Shown here in pieces: positions 1-7,321 of a stretch of 64,000 nt of DNA. Position 1 is the first letter of the stretch, and the number at the start of each line of letters is the position of its first letter. This DNA is from CAVPLM01 sp963713545 (GTDB taxonomy: Bacteria; Actinomycetota; Thermoleophilia; RBG-16-64-13), in assembly GCA_963713545.1 (NCBI GenBank), contig CAVQME010000008.1, positions 62,001 through 126,000 on the forward strand, given 5' to 3'. Under the pieces are notes generated by a model. The model worked only from the letters and a program-made list of their open reading frames with translations, was not told the origin of the DNA and did not search any database. A program made the position numbers and the translations under genes.

Positions 1-262
1 TAGGGTCGAAGTCTATGCGGCGCATGGGGTATCTGATGCGATCGTCCGCGTAGGTGCGGGCCTTCTCTGTCATGCCATACGGGGCGACCGTCTCTTTGCG
101 GAGAGGGGTGAACGTGCGGCCGCCGGCCTCGAGAGTCCACGTAGGGACTTCCTCGTCGTCGGCGAAGACGAGCGGACGAACGCGGATGATCCTGTCGTCC
201 TCGACATGGACGAGAACTGGACCGCCGCCATGCCCGATATTGGTGCAGATCTTCTCGGCCAT
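1..262 (-). CDS. molybdopterin oxidoreductase large subunit, N-terminal part (transhydroxylase family), cut by window edge
   Basis: The reading frame runs off the left edge; about 87 residues are visible. They begin MAEKICTNIGHGGGPVLVHV and continue through ARTYADDRIRYPMRRIDFDP. This matches the first ~90 residues of the complete transhydroxylase-type large subunit at 36232-38814: the GGPV.V.V.D..I.R.RP strand, then GGRTF.P.R and R..YP..R.DFDP. The start codon overlaps the stop of the upstream iron-sulfur subunit (TGATG), with GGAGG just ahead, so the two are translationally coupled. By family it should hold the Mo-bis-guanine-dinucleotide cofactor in the cytoplasm. The catalytic region lies outside the window, so the substrate cannot be judged. 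Confidence 0.8.
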   Translation of the reverse strand, partial: MAEKICTNIGHGGGPVLVHVEDDRIIRVRPLVFADDEEVPTWTLEAGGRTFTPLRKETVAPYGMTEKARTYADDRIRYPMRRIDFDP

Positions 263-1203
263 CAGCGACCTCCTCCACCCAGGCCGACCTGGAGACTGTC
301 GGTGCCGCTCGGAACCAAGGTGATCTCGCCCAGGTAGACGTCCTGGTTCGTTCGCGTCATCAACTCCTGGGTCTGGTATCCGGCAACGGCGACCGTCACC
401 ACGTAGGTCGCGTTCGATGCCAGCCCTTCGAACTCGAAGTCGCCGTAATTGTCGGCGCGTGTACTTCTCAACGTCGCAGTGCCGGCCAGCACGCTCTCAG
501 GGTTGAGCGCACCCCCGCTCCTGGGCGTCTCGCGAGCCTCGAGGGTTATCTCCGCGTCTTCGCCGCAGCCATCGGTGTCCCCGAGCACCACGGTGCCCGC
601 CACGAACCGCTTCGGCAGCGCTATGTATGCAACCTTGTCCGCCATCCCGTACTCGGGGTGTAGGGCCTCAGTGTTACCGGAAGCGACCAGCCTCGACACA
701 TCGCTCTCCGGGTCGTCCAGGTCGCCGAAGACCAGTGCCCGGGTGGGACACGCTTCAGCGCAGCGCGGCTCTTTCCAACCCTTGTCCAATAGGTGGGCAC
801 AGAAGGTGCACTTTTGCGGGAGCTGTTTCTCCTCGTTCCAGAAGATCACGCGGTAAGGACAGCTGCTCAGCAGATCCTTCCGGCCGGCCGCCTTGCCGGG
901 ATCGATCAGGACGATACCGTCATCCCGCTGGTAGATGACGTCCGGCTCGGCGCCGGCCCGGGCCACCTCGACGCACCGCGGCTTGTCGCAGTGCATGCAA
1001 GGTATAGCGGTGTACGTCACCTTCATCTTGGGATACTGGCCCCGCTCCTTCTCGACCACGCGCATCCAGTAGTGGCCGGTTCTCGGCTGGGAGGCTGAGT
1101 AAGGAGGGAATTCGTTGCCGCAGTGCTCGTCGCGGCAGGCCAAGAAGCAGTTGTAGCAGCCGTTGCATCTAGTGATGTCGACCACCATCCCGTACCTCGT
1201 CAT
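262..1203 (-). CDS. transhydroxylase-like iron-sulfur small subunit with C-terminal beta-barrel domain
   Basis: 313-residue electron-transfer subunit. Residues 1-160 carry exactly twelve cluster cysteines: C13, C16, C19, C23; C69, C72, C77; C115; C132, C135, C148, C152. The usual fourth cysteine of the second motif is missing, so three [4Fe-4S] clusters are expected, as known for the small subunit of Pelobacter pyrogallol-phloroglucinol transhydroxylase. Residues about 200-300 form a carboxypeptidase-regulatory/Cna-B-like beta domain (NYGDFEFEGL then TYVVTVAVAGYQ), which is also the architecture of that subunit. AAAGGA lies before the ATG. No signal peptide is visible, so it is probably cytoplasmic. 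It is coupled by TGATG to the large subunit. The substrate is inferred; other hydroxylated aromatics are possible. Confidence 0.85.
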   Translation of the reverse strand: MTRYGMVVDITRCNGCYNCFLACRDEHCGNEFPPYSASQPRTGHYWMRVVEKERGQYPKMKVTYTAIPCMHCDKPRCVEVARAGAEPDVIYQRDDGIVLIDPGKAAGRKDLLSSCPYRVIFWNEEKQLPQKCTFCAHLLDKGWKEPRCAEACPTRALVFGDLDDPESDVSRLVASGNTEALHPEYGMADKVAYIALPKRFVAGTVVLGDTDGCGEDAEITLEARETPRSGGALNPESVLAGTATLRSTRADNYGDFEFEGLASNATYVVTVAVAGYQTQELMTRTNQDVYLGEITLVPSGTDSLQVGLGGGGR

Positions 1204-1383
1204 GAACCGATCCTTTCAGGTTTCCTCGCCTGTTGCGGGTAAGGCGTGCCATCAGAGGTCGTCGAAGAAATGATGACAGCGATAATAGATCATCCTGGCA
1301 TTCCTCCAGCACCGCACGATTCGCGCCGATAGAGATGCTGTTCGGCTATTCCCTGGAGGCCCGTCTCAGAAAGGCCGCGACTC

Positions 1384-1851
1384 ATGGACGAAACACTCGA
1401 CTTCATCCGCCGGGAACTCCGCTACCGCCTGGGTTTGACGGACGAACAGGTGATACTCGAGAATGCTCGGGTCCTCTCCGATGGGTCGAACACGAAGGGG
1501 GCAGTGATCACTCTCGTCAATGTCGGCGTGAGCACCTATCAGGGCAGCGTCCTCAACCGGCCTGGGTGGCTGGACCTTCTCGAACTCACCGTCCTTTTCT
1601 CCTTCCGCTTCCCAGACTACAAGACCAACCTCGCGGCCCTTTCGAGGACCATGCGACTGTTCCACACGAAGCCCTCCTATACAGCCGCCGACGCCCATCC
1701 CGACAACCCCTTCCCAGCGGGCCTCGAGAGCATATTGTTCACTCTCTGCCCCCTGGAATTCGGCGCCTTGACCGACCTGTGGGGCATGCTGGGCGGAGCC
1801 CAGGTGCCCTCGGTGGCCTACAACCTGCGGATGGTCCAGAAGAAGAGCTAG
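1384..1851 (+). CDS. Pvc16 N-terminal / DUF4255 family protein
   Basis: 155 residues matching DUF4255 (Pvc16_N): an N-terminal helix (ETLDFIRRELRYRL), a central strand ending in DLLELTVLFSF, then the family's signature order 'Y..NL..LSR..R.FHTKP', 'PFPAGLESI.F.L.PLEF..L..LWG.LG....PSV.YN.RMV'. Family members are found in extracellular contractile injection and related tail-like systems, where Pvc16 caps the end of the tube. No sheath, tube, baseplate or ATPase gene is in this window, so it is an orphan here and its role is unknown. No clear ribosome site precedes the ATG. The dense antisense frame over the same interval is judged a shadow. Confidence 0.7.
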   Translation: MDETLDFIRRELRYRLGLTDEQVILENARVLSDGSNTKGAVITLVNVGVSTYQGSVLNRPGWLDLLELTVLFSFRFPDYKTNLAALSRTMRLFHTKPSYTAADAHPDNPFPAGLESILFTLCPLEFGALTDLWGMLGGAQVPSVAYNLRMVQKKS

Positions 1852-2004
1852 AAGCCGACGCCGCGGCCGTCCCGATCCGGATGACGGGCTCAGACGAGCC
1901 GGCTTCCCCGGCATCTCGCCTATGGTCTGCTTGACTCGCTCAACATTCCCGGGCAGGATGGATGCTCAAAGTGGCCGGGCCATGAGCCGATTCAGGGGGT
2001 TCCC

Positions 2005-2673
2005 ATGGTGGACTTCGTAGTGGTCCCCGAGCGGACCGCGTTAATCAACATAGATCTGCAGGAGTGCTTCGTCCGCGACTCACCCATCTCGGCACCAGAT
2101 GGGCCGGCGGTGATGGAGCGGCTCAACCGGTTGGGGGAGGTCTGCCGCCCAGCCGGCATCGCGGTCGTCCACACACGTTTCGTCCTGCGACCCGACGGCT
2201 CCAACCTGGGACTTCTCGGCGAGACGTCTATTCCCGCTCGAGCCGGCATCCTCAACGAAGACGCCCGGTCGGCGCAACTCGACGGCGAACTCCTGGTCCG
2301 GGAGGAAGACATCATTCTAGACAAGCCTCGATTCGGGGCTTTCTTCGACACTGACCTCGAGCGGATCCTGCGCTCGCGCGGCATCGACACGCTCATCATC
2401 GGCGGCATCGCCACCAACCTCTGCTGTGAGACCACCGCCCGCGAGGCTATGCAACGGGAATTCCGCGTGTTCTTCCTGAGCGACGGAACGGCGACCGCGG
2501 ATATGGGCGGACTGTCGGCGGCTGAGCTTCAGCGGGCGTCACTCGCAACGCTGGGTTTCCTGTTCGCCCAGGTGATCACCGTGGAAGAGATGATCGAGAA
2601 GATCGAGCAAGCCGGGACTCATGGGTACAGAAAAGCCAAACCGTGCGACAATGTAAATGAACATCTTCTGTAA
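2005..2673 (+). CDS. isochorismatase-family cysteine hydrolase
   Basis: 222-residue member of the isochorismatase/nicotinamidase fold. The putative catalytic triad is D17 (INIDLQECF), K107 (ILDKPRFGAF) and C140 in GGIATNLCCETTAREA. The residues around the cysteine match the amidase branch (N-carbamoylsarcosine/biuret/ureidoacrylate hydrolases) rather than EntB, but substrate is not predictable from sequence. AGGGGG lies about 6 bases before the ATG. It ends 20 bases before tatA and probably shares its transcript. Cytoplasmic. Confidence 0.85.
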   Translation: MVDFVVVPERTALINIDLQECFVRDSPISAPDGPAVMERLNRLGEVCRPAGIAVVHTRFVLRPDGSNLGLLGETSIPARAGILNEDARSAQLDGELLVREEDIILDKPRFGAFFDTDLERILRSRGIDTLIIGGIATNLCCETTAREAMQREFRVFFLSDGTATADMGGLSAAELQRASLATLGFLFAQVITVEEMIEKIEQAGTHGYRKAKPCDNVNEHLL

Positions 2674-2693
2674 CCAAAGAGGAGAGTATTCGA

Positions 2694-2942
2694 ATGCCTA
2701 GTTGGTTAGGCCCCTGGGAGATCCTTATCGTTGTCGTCATCATCTTGCTCATCTTCGGAGGCAAGTTGATACCGCGGCTCGGCTCTTCGTTGGGTCGTTC
2801 GGTCGTTGGGCTTAAGAAGGGCCTCAAAGAGGGTGAAGAAGGCTTCAAGGACGCGGTCAAGGAAGACACCAAGGTCGACTCCACGGCCGAGAACGTGGCC
2901 GACGAGACCACCACGAAGACCGAAAAGACCGACCAAAGCTGA
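2694..2942 (+). CDS. tatA: twin-arginine translocase subunit TatA
   Basis: 82 residues with the TatA/E layout. A short N-terminal membrane helix (residues 5-23) begins WEILIVVVIILLIFG. The GGKLIP-R-LG hinge with the conserved FG pair follows, then an amphipathic helix (GRSVVGLKKGLKEG) and a charged, disordered acidic/Thr-rich tail. AGGAGAG precedes the ATG. TatA forms the pore component of the Tat pathway for exporting folded, often cofactor-bearing proteins. No tatC is in the window, so the receptor is encoded elsewhere. Confidence 0.93.
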   Translation: MPSWLGPWEILIVVVIILLIFGGKLIPRLGSSLGRSVVGLKKGLKEGEEGFKDAVKEDTKVDSTAENVADETTTKTEKTDQS

Positions 2943-3027
2943 TCTCTTGCGCTTGACCTGCCCGCGCGCGATGCAGGACTAAGCCTTGCCTCGCGAGGCG
3001 CGAGAGCCGACGTGCGTCTGCCCAAGA

Positions 3028-3312
3028 ATGACTCCTGGCATCTTCAAGGCTAGAACCGTCGCGGCGCCCGAGGTCTCGTCGGGTGCAACAACGGTCACAC
3101 CTCTGGCAAGAGTCGCGGTCCTGCGACTGGGTCCAGCCTGCTTCGTGAGGAGTCGGCCTGCCGCAGTGGTCGTATCCAGAGAAGGACGGATCCGGCGGGT
3201 TCCCATCCGAGATGTGACTCGTCTGACGCAGGCGAGTATCCTTCTTGTCGCACTACTATGCGCCTGCGGGCTGTCGTTCAGAGCCGCCCGACGAAGGGAG
3301 AGGTCCGCATGA
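3028..3312 (+). CDS. small membrane-associated protein coupled to gerW
   Basis: About 94 residues from the ATG at 3028; an in-frame TTG at 2986 would add 14 residues. The core (RVAVLRLGPACFVRSRPAAVVVSREG, split by no gap) looks like a small beta-rich cytoplasmic domain. It is followed by RVPIRDVTRL and one hydrophobic segment ASILLVALLCACGL near the C-terminus. The stop overlaps the gerW start (ATGA), which supports translation and a linked role. I do not recognise the family with certainty. The start is unsure because no good ribosome site is visible. Confidence 0.5.
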   Translation: MTPGIFKARTVAAPEVSSGATTVTPLARVAVLRLGPACFVRSRPAAVVVSREGRIRRVPIRDVTRLTQASILLVALLCACGLSFRAARRRERSA

Positions 3313-3773
3313 ATCAGGAAACGAGCGAGTTCCTTCAGAGCCTTCAGAGCGAATCGGAGAGAAGAGCTTCCGCGCTGGAGCGGCTGCTGTCTACGGCCGA
3401 TTGCTCGAAAGTGTTCGGCGACCCCACCACCTCCGGCGAGTACACCGTCATATGTGCGGCTGAAGTCGCTGCGGGCGGAGGATTCGGATCAGGATTGGGA
3501 TTCGGCATGCCGAAGCAGAAGGGTGTTCCCACTGCGACCGAGGATGCAGTCCCCGGCGACGAGCGCCAAGCCGGCCGGCGTCCGGCCGAAGGAGCGGGCG
3601 GAGGCGGAGGAGGCGGTGGCGGATCCATGGGAAGACCGGTCGCCGCCATCGTCATCGGTCCTGATGGCGTCCAGGTCAAGCCGGTCCTGGACATGACCAA
3701 GATCGGCCTGACGGCGCTGGGAGCGTGGAGCGCCGTTGCACTGCTGGCAGTCAAGCTCGCGAAGACGAGGTAG
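3309..3773 (+). CDS. GerW (YtfJ) family protein
   Basis: 154 residues. The start is the ATG at 3309, overlapping the previous stop, with GGGAGAGG 5 bases upstream. An N-terminal helical segment (EFLQSLQSESERRASALERLL) leads into the GerW core: 'VFGDPTTSGEYTVICAAEVAAGGGFGSG'. A run of nine glycines follows, then 'GRPVAAIVIGPDGVQVKPVLDMTKIGLTAL' and a C-terminal hydrophobic stretch. In Bacillus the family is linked to spore germination, but it also occurs in non-sporulating lineages, so sporulation should not be inferred from it. It is followed by a strong terminator stem. Confidence 0.85.
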   Translation: MNQETSEFLQSLQSESERRASALERLLSTADCSKVFGDPTTSGEYTVICAAEVAAGGGFGSGLGFGMPKQKGVPTATEDAVPGDERQAGRRPAEGAGGGGGGGGGSMGRPVAAIVIGPDGVQVKPVLDMTKIGLTALGAWSAVALLAVKLAKTR

Positions 3774-3795
3774 GTCTCCGGGATAGTCCGGGCGC

Positions 3796-3834
3796 GCGAA
3801 GGGGGCCCCGGTCGTCGACCGGGGCCCCCTTCGC
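3796..3834. terminator. strong bidirectional terminator-like hairpin
   Basis: A perfect 18-bp inverted repeat: arms 3796-3813 (GCGAAGGGGGCCCCGGTC) and 3817-3834, with a 3-base loop GTC. It lies between the convergent gerW and acyltransferase genes, 22 bases after the gerW stop. There is no long T run, but the flank on the plus side (cttctaatctgtt) is T-rich. Termination of both transcripts is the simplest reading. Confidence 0.75.
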
Positions 3835-3853
3835 AGAACTTCTAATCTGTTGG

Positions 3854-5047
3854 TCAGACAGTCGCGCGTTGCGGCACATCCGTCTGAGGTGCGCTGGGCT
3901 GGGCGGCGGCGGGCAGGGAGGCTGCACGCGTCTTCCGGCTCACCCATTTCATCCCGAAGAACAAGCGGAACACGTTGACTCGGCGCACCGCCTCGTACAC
4001 GATCAAGGTGACCGCGAACGAGCCGACGAGAACGGCGACGAAGCTCGCGGACACTCCCAGGCCGCCTTTGAGTACGACGAAACCTACTGCCACGATCATC
4101 GTCTGGTGCACCAGGTACATCGGGTATGAGGCGGGCGCGGCGTACTTGAGGACGCGGCCTCCGGAGCGGAGGAAGCGACGCCCGTACCCAAGCATCGCTA
4201 CCAGGCAGCACCAGGGAACAATGAACCAAGCGTAGACCTCGTACACGTTCTCAGCCCACCCAGGCATAGCGGGCTGGCCGTTCAGATTGAAGTAGGCCAC
4301 TAGCACGCACCCTACCGGTCCCAAGATGAGTGCCGCCAGTTTGTGCTTGTCCACGGCCCGCTCGAAGCGAGCGTCGGCCATCAGAAGGTAGCCAAGCAGG
4401 AACGTGATCCCGTAGAAGACCGGGTTGCCACCGGCGATCTCCGGTACGAGCACGGCCGGCGCGAGGAAGAGGCCGAACAGGAGGATGACCGCCGGCTTGG
4501 CCGCCAGCCAGGCCAGGAACCGGACCACATGCCGTCCGGCGCCCTTGCGCAGGAAGAGGACGACCGGGAGAGCGATCAGTGAGTAGAAGAATAGATGGAT
4601 GATGAACCAGAGGTGGCCGAACGTCAGGCCGCCGAGGAAGTAGCCGCTCATGTCGGCCTCGTTCAGTTGGAAGAAGCTGGGCAACCAGGAGAAGACCGAG
4701 ATGGCCTCGCCGCTGTGGCTCACCAGGCCCAGGTAGGACTGCGGGGGGATGAGCACCACCAGGCCGAAGACGAAGGGGAGCAGGAGCCGTTTGAAGCGCT
4801 CGCCCGCGTAGTGCAGGCCATCTCGGTGGGACAGAGCGAACCAGGTAGAGGCGCCGGCCAGGAAGAAGAGCAGCGGCATGTGCCAGGGCTCGAGATACAG
4901 GATGAAGTAGGTGAGAGCTTTGCTGAGCGAGCTGCTCTTGACATAGAAGTCGTCGCCGAGGTCGAAGATGCGCGCCGTGTGGAACGGGAATAGCAGAAGC
5001 ACGGCGATGATGCGGAGCCAGTCGATGTCGTAACGTCGGGTGTTCAT
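3854..5047 (-). CDS. acyltransferase 3 family membrane protein
   Basis: 397-residue polytopic membrane protein. It opens with the family signature RRYDIDWLRIIAVLLLFPFHTARIF, where the conserved R/D near the N-terminus and the helix-1 histidine are visible (shown here in pieces: YDIDWLR, then LLLFPFHTAR). About ten hydrophobic segments follow, including HMPLLFFLAGAS and the late SYPMYLVHQTMIV motif with a conserved histidine. Such enzymes O-acylate surface glycans, lipids or glucans. The start overlaps the stop of the receiver gene upstream (ATGA). The acceptor is unknown. Confidence 0.85.
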   Translation of the reverse strand: MNTRRYDIDWLRIIAVLLLFPFHTARIFDLGDDFYVKSSSLSKALTYFILYLEPWHMPLLFFLAGASTWFALSHRDGLHYAGERFKRLLLPFVFGLVVLIPPQSYLGLVSHSGEAISVFSWLPSFFQLNEADMSGYFLGGLTFGHLWFIIHLFFYSLIALPVVLFLRKGAGRHVVRFLAWLAAKPAVILLFGLFLAPAVLVPEIAGGNPVFYGITFLLGYLLMADARFERAVDKHKLAALILGPVGCVLVAYFNLNGQPAMPGWAENVYEVYAWFIVPWCCLVAMLGYGRRFLRSGGRVLKYAAPASYPMYLVHQTMIVAVGFVVLKGGLGVSASFVAVLVGSFAVTLIVYEAVRRVNVFRLFFGMKWVSRKTRAASLPAAAQPSAPQTDVPQRATV

Positions 5048-5454
5048 GATAAGCCCCCTGTCTCTTGCGATTCCCTGGCGCCAAGGGAGCCCAAGGCCCC
5101 CAGAAGCTCCGTCAGCGGTGCGCCTTTGACCACGAACGCGTCGAACCCCGCGGCCAAAGCCTTCTGCCGGCTCGCCGTGTCTTGGTGGACGGTGAACGCC
5201 ACGACCCGCGAGCCTGTGTGCTGGGACTTGATGTGGGAGGCTGCCTGGTAGCCATCCAGACCGGGCATGGCAATGTCCATGATCACAACGTCGGGCCGCA
5301 GGACTCTCGACTGATCGATGGCTTCCTGACCGTCCGCCGCCACCGCGACGACGTTCACCACACCGGAGATCTCGAGCAGCAGGCGCAGGTCGTGGCGGAC
5401 GTCGGCGTTATCATCCGCAATGAGGATCCTTGACCTGGTCTGCTGCTCCAACAT
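5044..5454 (-). CDS. single-domain response regulator (receiver only)
   Basis: 136 residues from the ATG at 5454, chosen because AGGAGG stands 4 bases upstream; a GTG five codons earlier would place that site inside the gene. It is one REC domain: acidic pair D14-D15 (ILIADDNADVR), phospho-acceptor D60 (VVIMDIAMPGLDG), T94-region FTVHQD and K115-region VVKGAPLTEL. No output domain is present. The stop overlaps the acyltransferase start, so the two are co-translated. It probably receives phosphate from a kinase such as the one at 7318-8523. Confidence 0.85.
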   Translation of the reverse strand: MLEQQTRSRILIADDNADVRHDLRLLLEISGVVNVVAVAADGQEAIDQSRVLRPDVVIMDIAMPGLDGYQAASHIKSQHTGSRVVAFTVHQDTASRQKALAAGFDAFVVKGAPLTELLGALGSLGARESQETGGLS

Positions 5455-5718
5455 GCCGCCTCCTAACACCGAAACTCACACTGCAAGCATGAACCAGGAG
5501 AGGCACGGAGACATCGGCCGGAAGACGGGTTCATAGAGGGCCTAGAGGAGGAAATTGCGCGTCGGTCCGGCGACCTACGGCCCTACGACTTTGTTCTTAT
5601 GGTCCGCTGGCCGGGTGGCCAGGCTCATAGGTGGCCGGGCTGGTGGGCGGACGGCCCCGGTGCCGACCCGTTGGCAGGGCCGACCCTTGACGGCCGGAGA
5701 CGCAGCGCTCAGGGGGCG

Positions 5719-6633
5719 CTACTCGGCCTTCGGCCTCAGATCGGCGATGAACCCCCGCATGCGGGCCAGAGCTTCTTTGGTGAGCTCCTGCAACTGTTTC
5801 AGCTGGCCGCGGACCGCCTCGGGATCCTTCTTCAGCATGATCTGCGCGGATCGAATCGCGAGCTGGATGCCGAACATCGACTGCGAGACGGAATCGTGCA
5901 ACTCGCGTGCCAGCCGGTTGCGCTCTTCCAGCGTGGCCAACTCGCCGACTTCAGCCGCGTAATCCTCCAGTTGCCGATGAGTCGCCTCCAGTTCTGCGAC
6001 CATTCTGCCGCTCTTGATCCTAGCTTCCTCGACGTCCTGGCTCGCCACGGCCAAAGCCGGCAAGGCAAGGGCGAGGGCCATATTCGTGAGACCGAGGCCG
6101 AGCCCCTCGGCCGGCCCGCGGAAGTACATGAGCGACACCCCCGTCAGCGCGACCAGCACGGCGACCCATATCCAGCGCACGGGGCCGGCTAAGACCACCG
6201 CTGCCTGATAGGAGAGAAGGATGAAGAAGGCCGTGACGTAGTCCAGGTTGGCATCGAGCGCAAGCAGTCCTACTACCGTGAGGCACTGTAGAACGAAAAC
6301 CAGGTGCAGCATGGGCCGACAAAGATCCGGCCGGACCCAGAGCAGCGAGTAGAGGGAGAAGAACACGGCGCACAACGCCAGATACCAGGGCAGGAGCCCG
6401 TCGTCTTCAAGCATGAAGAGGCCACGGACGGCAAGGGCCAAGCCGGCGAAATAGAGCACGACGATCACCAGCCGCAGCAGGCCGCGCATGGGCGCCCGAC
6501 CCGCCGAGACGTCCTGCGGCTCCCCGCCGATGGACGGAGCGCCGGATGGGCTACCGGGCGGTGCGCCGGATCGGTCCTCAGACTGGACGCCGGAAAGGCC
6601 GCCCGGACGACTATTCCGAGTCGGCCAGGTCAT
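5719..6633 (-). CDS. histidine kinase-like protein lacking the ATPase domain
   Basis: 304 residues. A Pro/Gly/Ser-rich cytoplasmic start (1-48) is followed by about five to six membrane helices (50-195), a coiled coil, and a HisKA_3 dimerisation domain with phospho-accepting H246 (EERNRLARELHDSVSQ). The protein ends at 'GFIADLRPKAE', where a HATPase_c domain would normally begin. No ATPase remnant is visible in the 264 bases that follow, so this looks like a settled short form rather than a fresh frameshift. It overlaps the response regulator by 23 bases in a three-gene operon with a complete kinase. No ribosome site is obvious; M49 is an alternative start. Confidence 0.8.
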   Translation of the reverse strand: MTWPTRNSRPGGLSGVQSEDRSGAPPGSPSGAPSIGGEPQDVSAGRAPMRGLLRLVIVVLYFAGLALAVRGLFMLEDDGLLPWYLALCAVFFSLYSLLWVRPDLCRPMLHLVFVLQCLTVVGLLALDANLDYVTAFFILLSYQAAVVLAGPVRWIWVAVLVALTGVSLMYFRGPAEGLGLGLTNMALALALPALAVASQDVEEARIKSGRMVAELEATHRQLEDYAAEVGELATLEERNRLARELHDSVSQSMFGIQLAIRSAQIMLKKDPEAVRGQLKQLQELTKEALARMRGFIADLRPKAE

Positions 6634-7321
6634 TGCGGATGGCGAAGATCGCCAGCTGAGTGCGGTCTTTCAGGCCCAGCTTGGCAAGGATGTGGCTGAT
6701 ATGGGTCTTCACCGTCTTCTCGCTGATGAAGAACTGCTGAGCGATCTCCTGATTACTTTTCCCCTGAGCGACGGCGCGGATGACCTCCAGTTCGCGGTCG
6801 GTCAGGTCGCTCGCGGGCGCCGTCGTCTCCCGCCCGGCCGACTTGGCGCCGGTCGCCGCCCGCGCGCTGGTTTCCTCGCCGCGCATCGCCTCCATCAGCT
6901 TCCGAGCCACGTCGGGATGGAGCCTCGGCTCCCCCCGATGAGCCGCTCGTATGGCGTCGATGAGTTCGTCGGGGGAGACATCCTTGAGAAGATAGCTGGA
7001 AGCTCCCGCCTGGATCGCCGGAAACACCTGATCGTCCTCGGCGAAACTGGTGAGTGCGATAACACATGTATCCGTACCCAGGTGCATGATCTCCCTGGTG
7101 GCGCTGATACCATCCAGCCGGGGCATCATCAGATCCATCAAGACCACGTCGGCCCCCTGCTCGCGCACCATGTCGACAGCCGTCCTGCCGTCGCCGGCCT
7201 CGCCTACCACCTGGATGTCGTCGTGCAGCTCGAGGAAGGTGCGGAGCCCCTGCCGAACGACCTGGTGGTCGTCTACGATGAGCACCCTGATCCTCTCGTT
7301 TCCCGCGTCTTGGGCCGTCAT
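6611..7321 (-). CDS. NarL/FixJ-type response regulator
   Basis: 236 residues. Receiver domain 10-130 with D17/D18 and phospho-acceptor D63 (VVLMDLMMPRLDG), a linker rich in Ala/Thr (about 145-170), then a LuxR-type helix-turn-helix (172-232: LTDRELEVIRAVAQGKSNQE, then ISEKTVKTHISHILAKLGL). It is a DNA-binding output protein. Its ATG overlaps the stop of the complete sensor kinase (ATGA), so that kinase is the expected partner. Confidence 0.93.
   Translation of the reverse strand: MTAQDAGNERIRVLIVDDHQVVRQGLRTFLELHDDIQVVGEAGDGRTAVDMVREQGADVVLMDLMMPRLDGISATREIMHLGTDTCVIALTSFAEDDQVFPAIQAGASSYLLKDVSPDELIDAIRAAHRGEPRLHPDVARKLMEAMRGEETSARAATGAKSAGRETTAPASDLTDRELEVIRAVAQGKSNQEIAQQFFISEKTVKTHISHILAKLGLKDRTQLAIFAIRNDLADSE

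Noticed and set aside
1233..1934. 233-codon plus-strand frame overlapping the DUF4255 gene
   Set aside because: Arg/Pro-rich shadow without motifs; the overlapping DUF4255 frame has a family pattern.
3309..3773. GerW as proof of sporulation
   Set aside because: The family occurs in many non-sporulating bacteria and no other spore gene is present.
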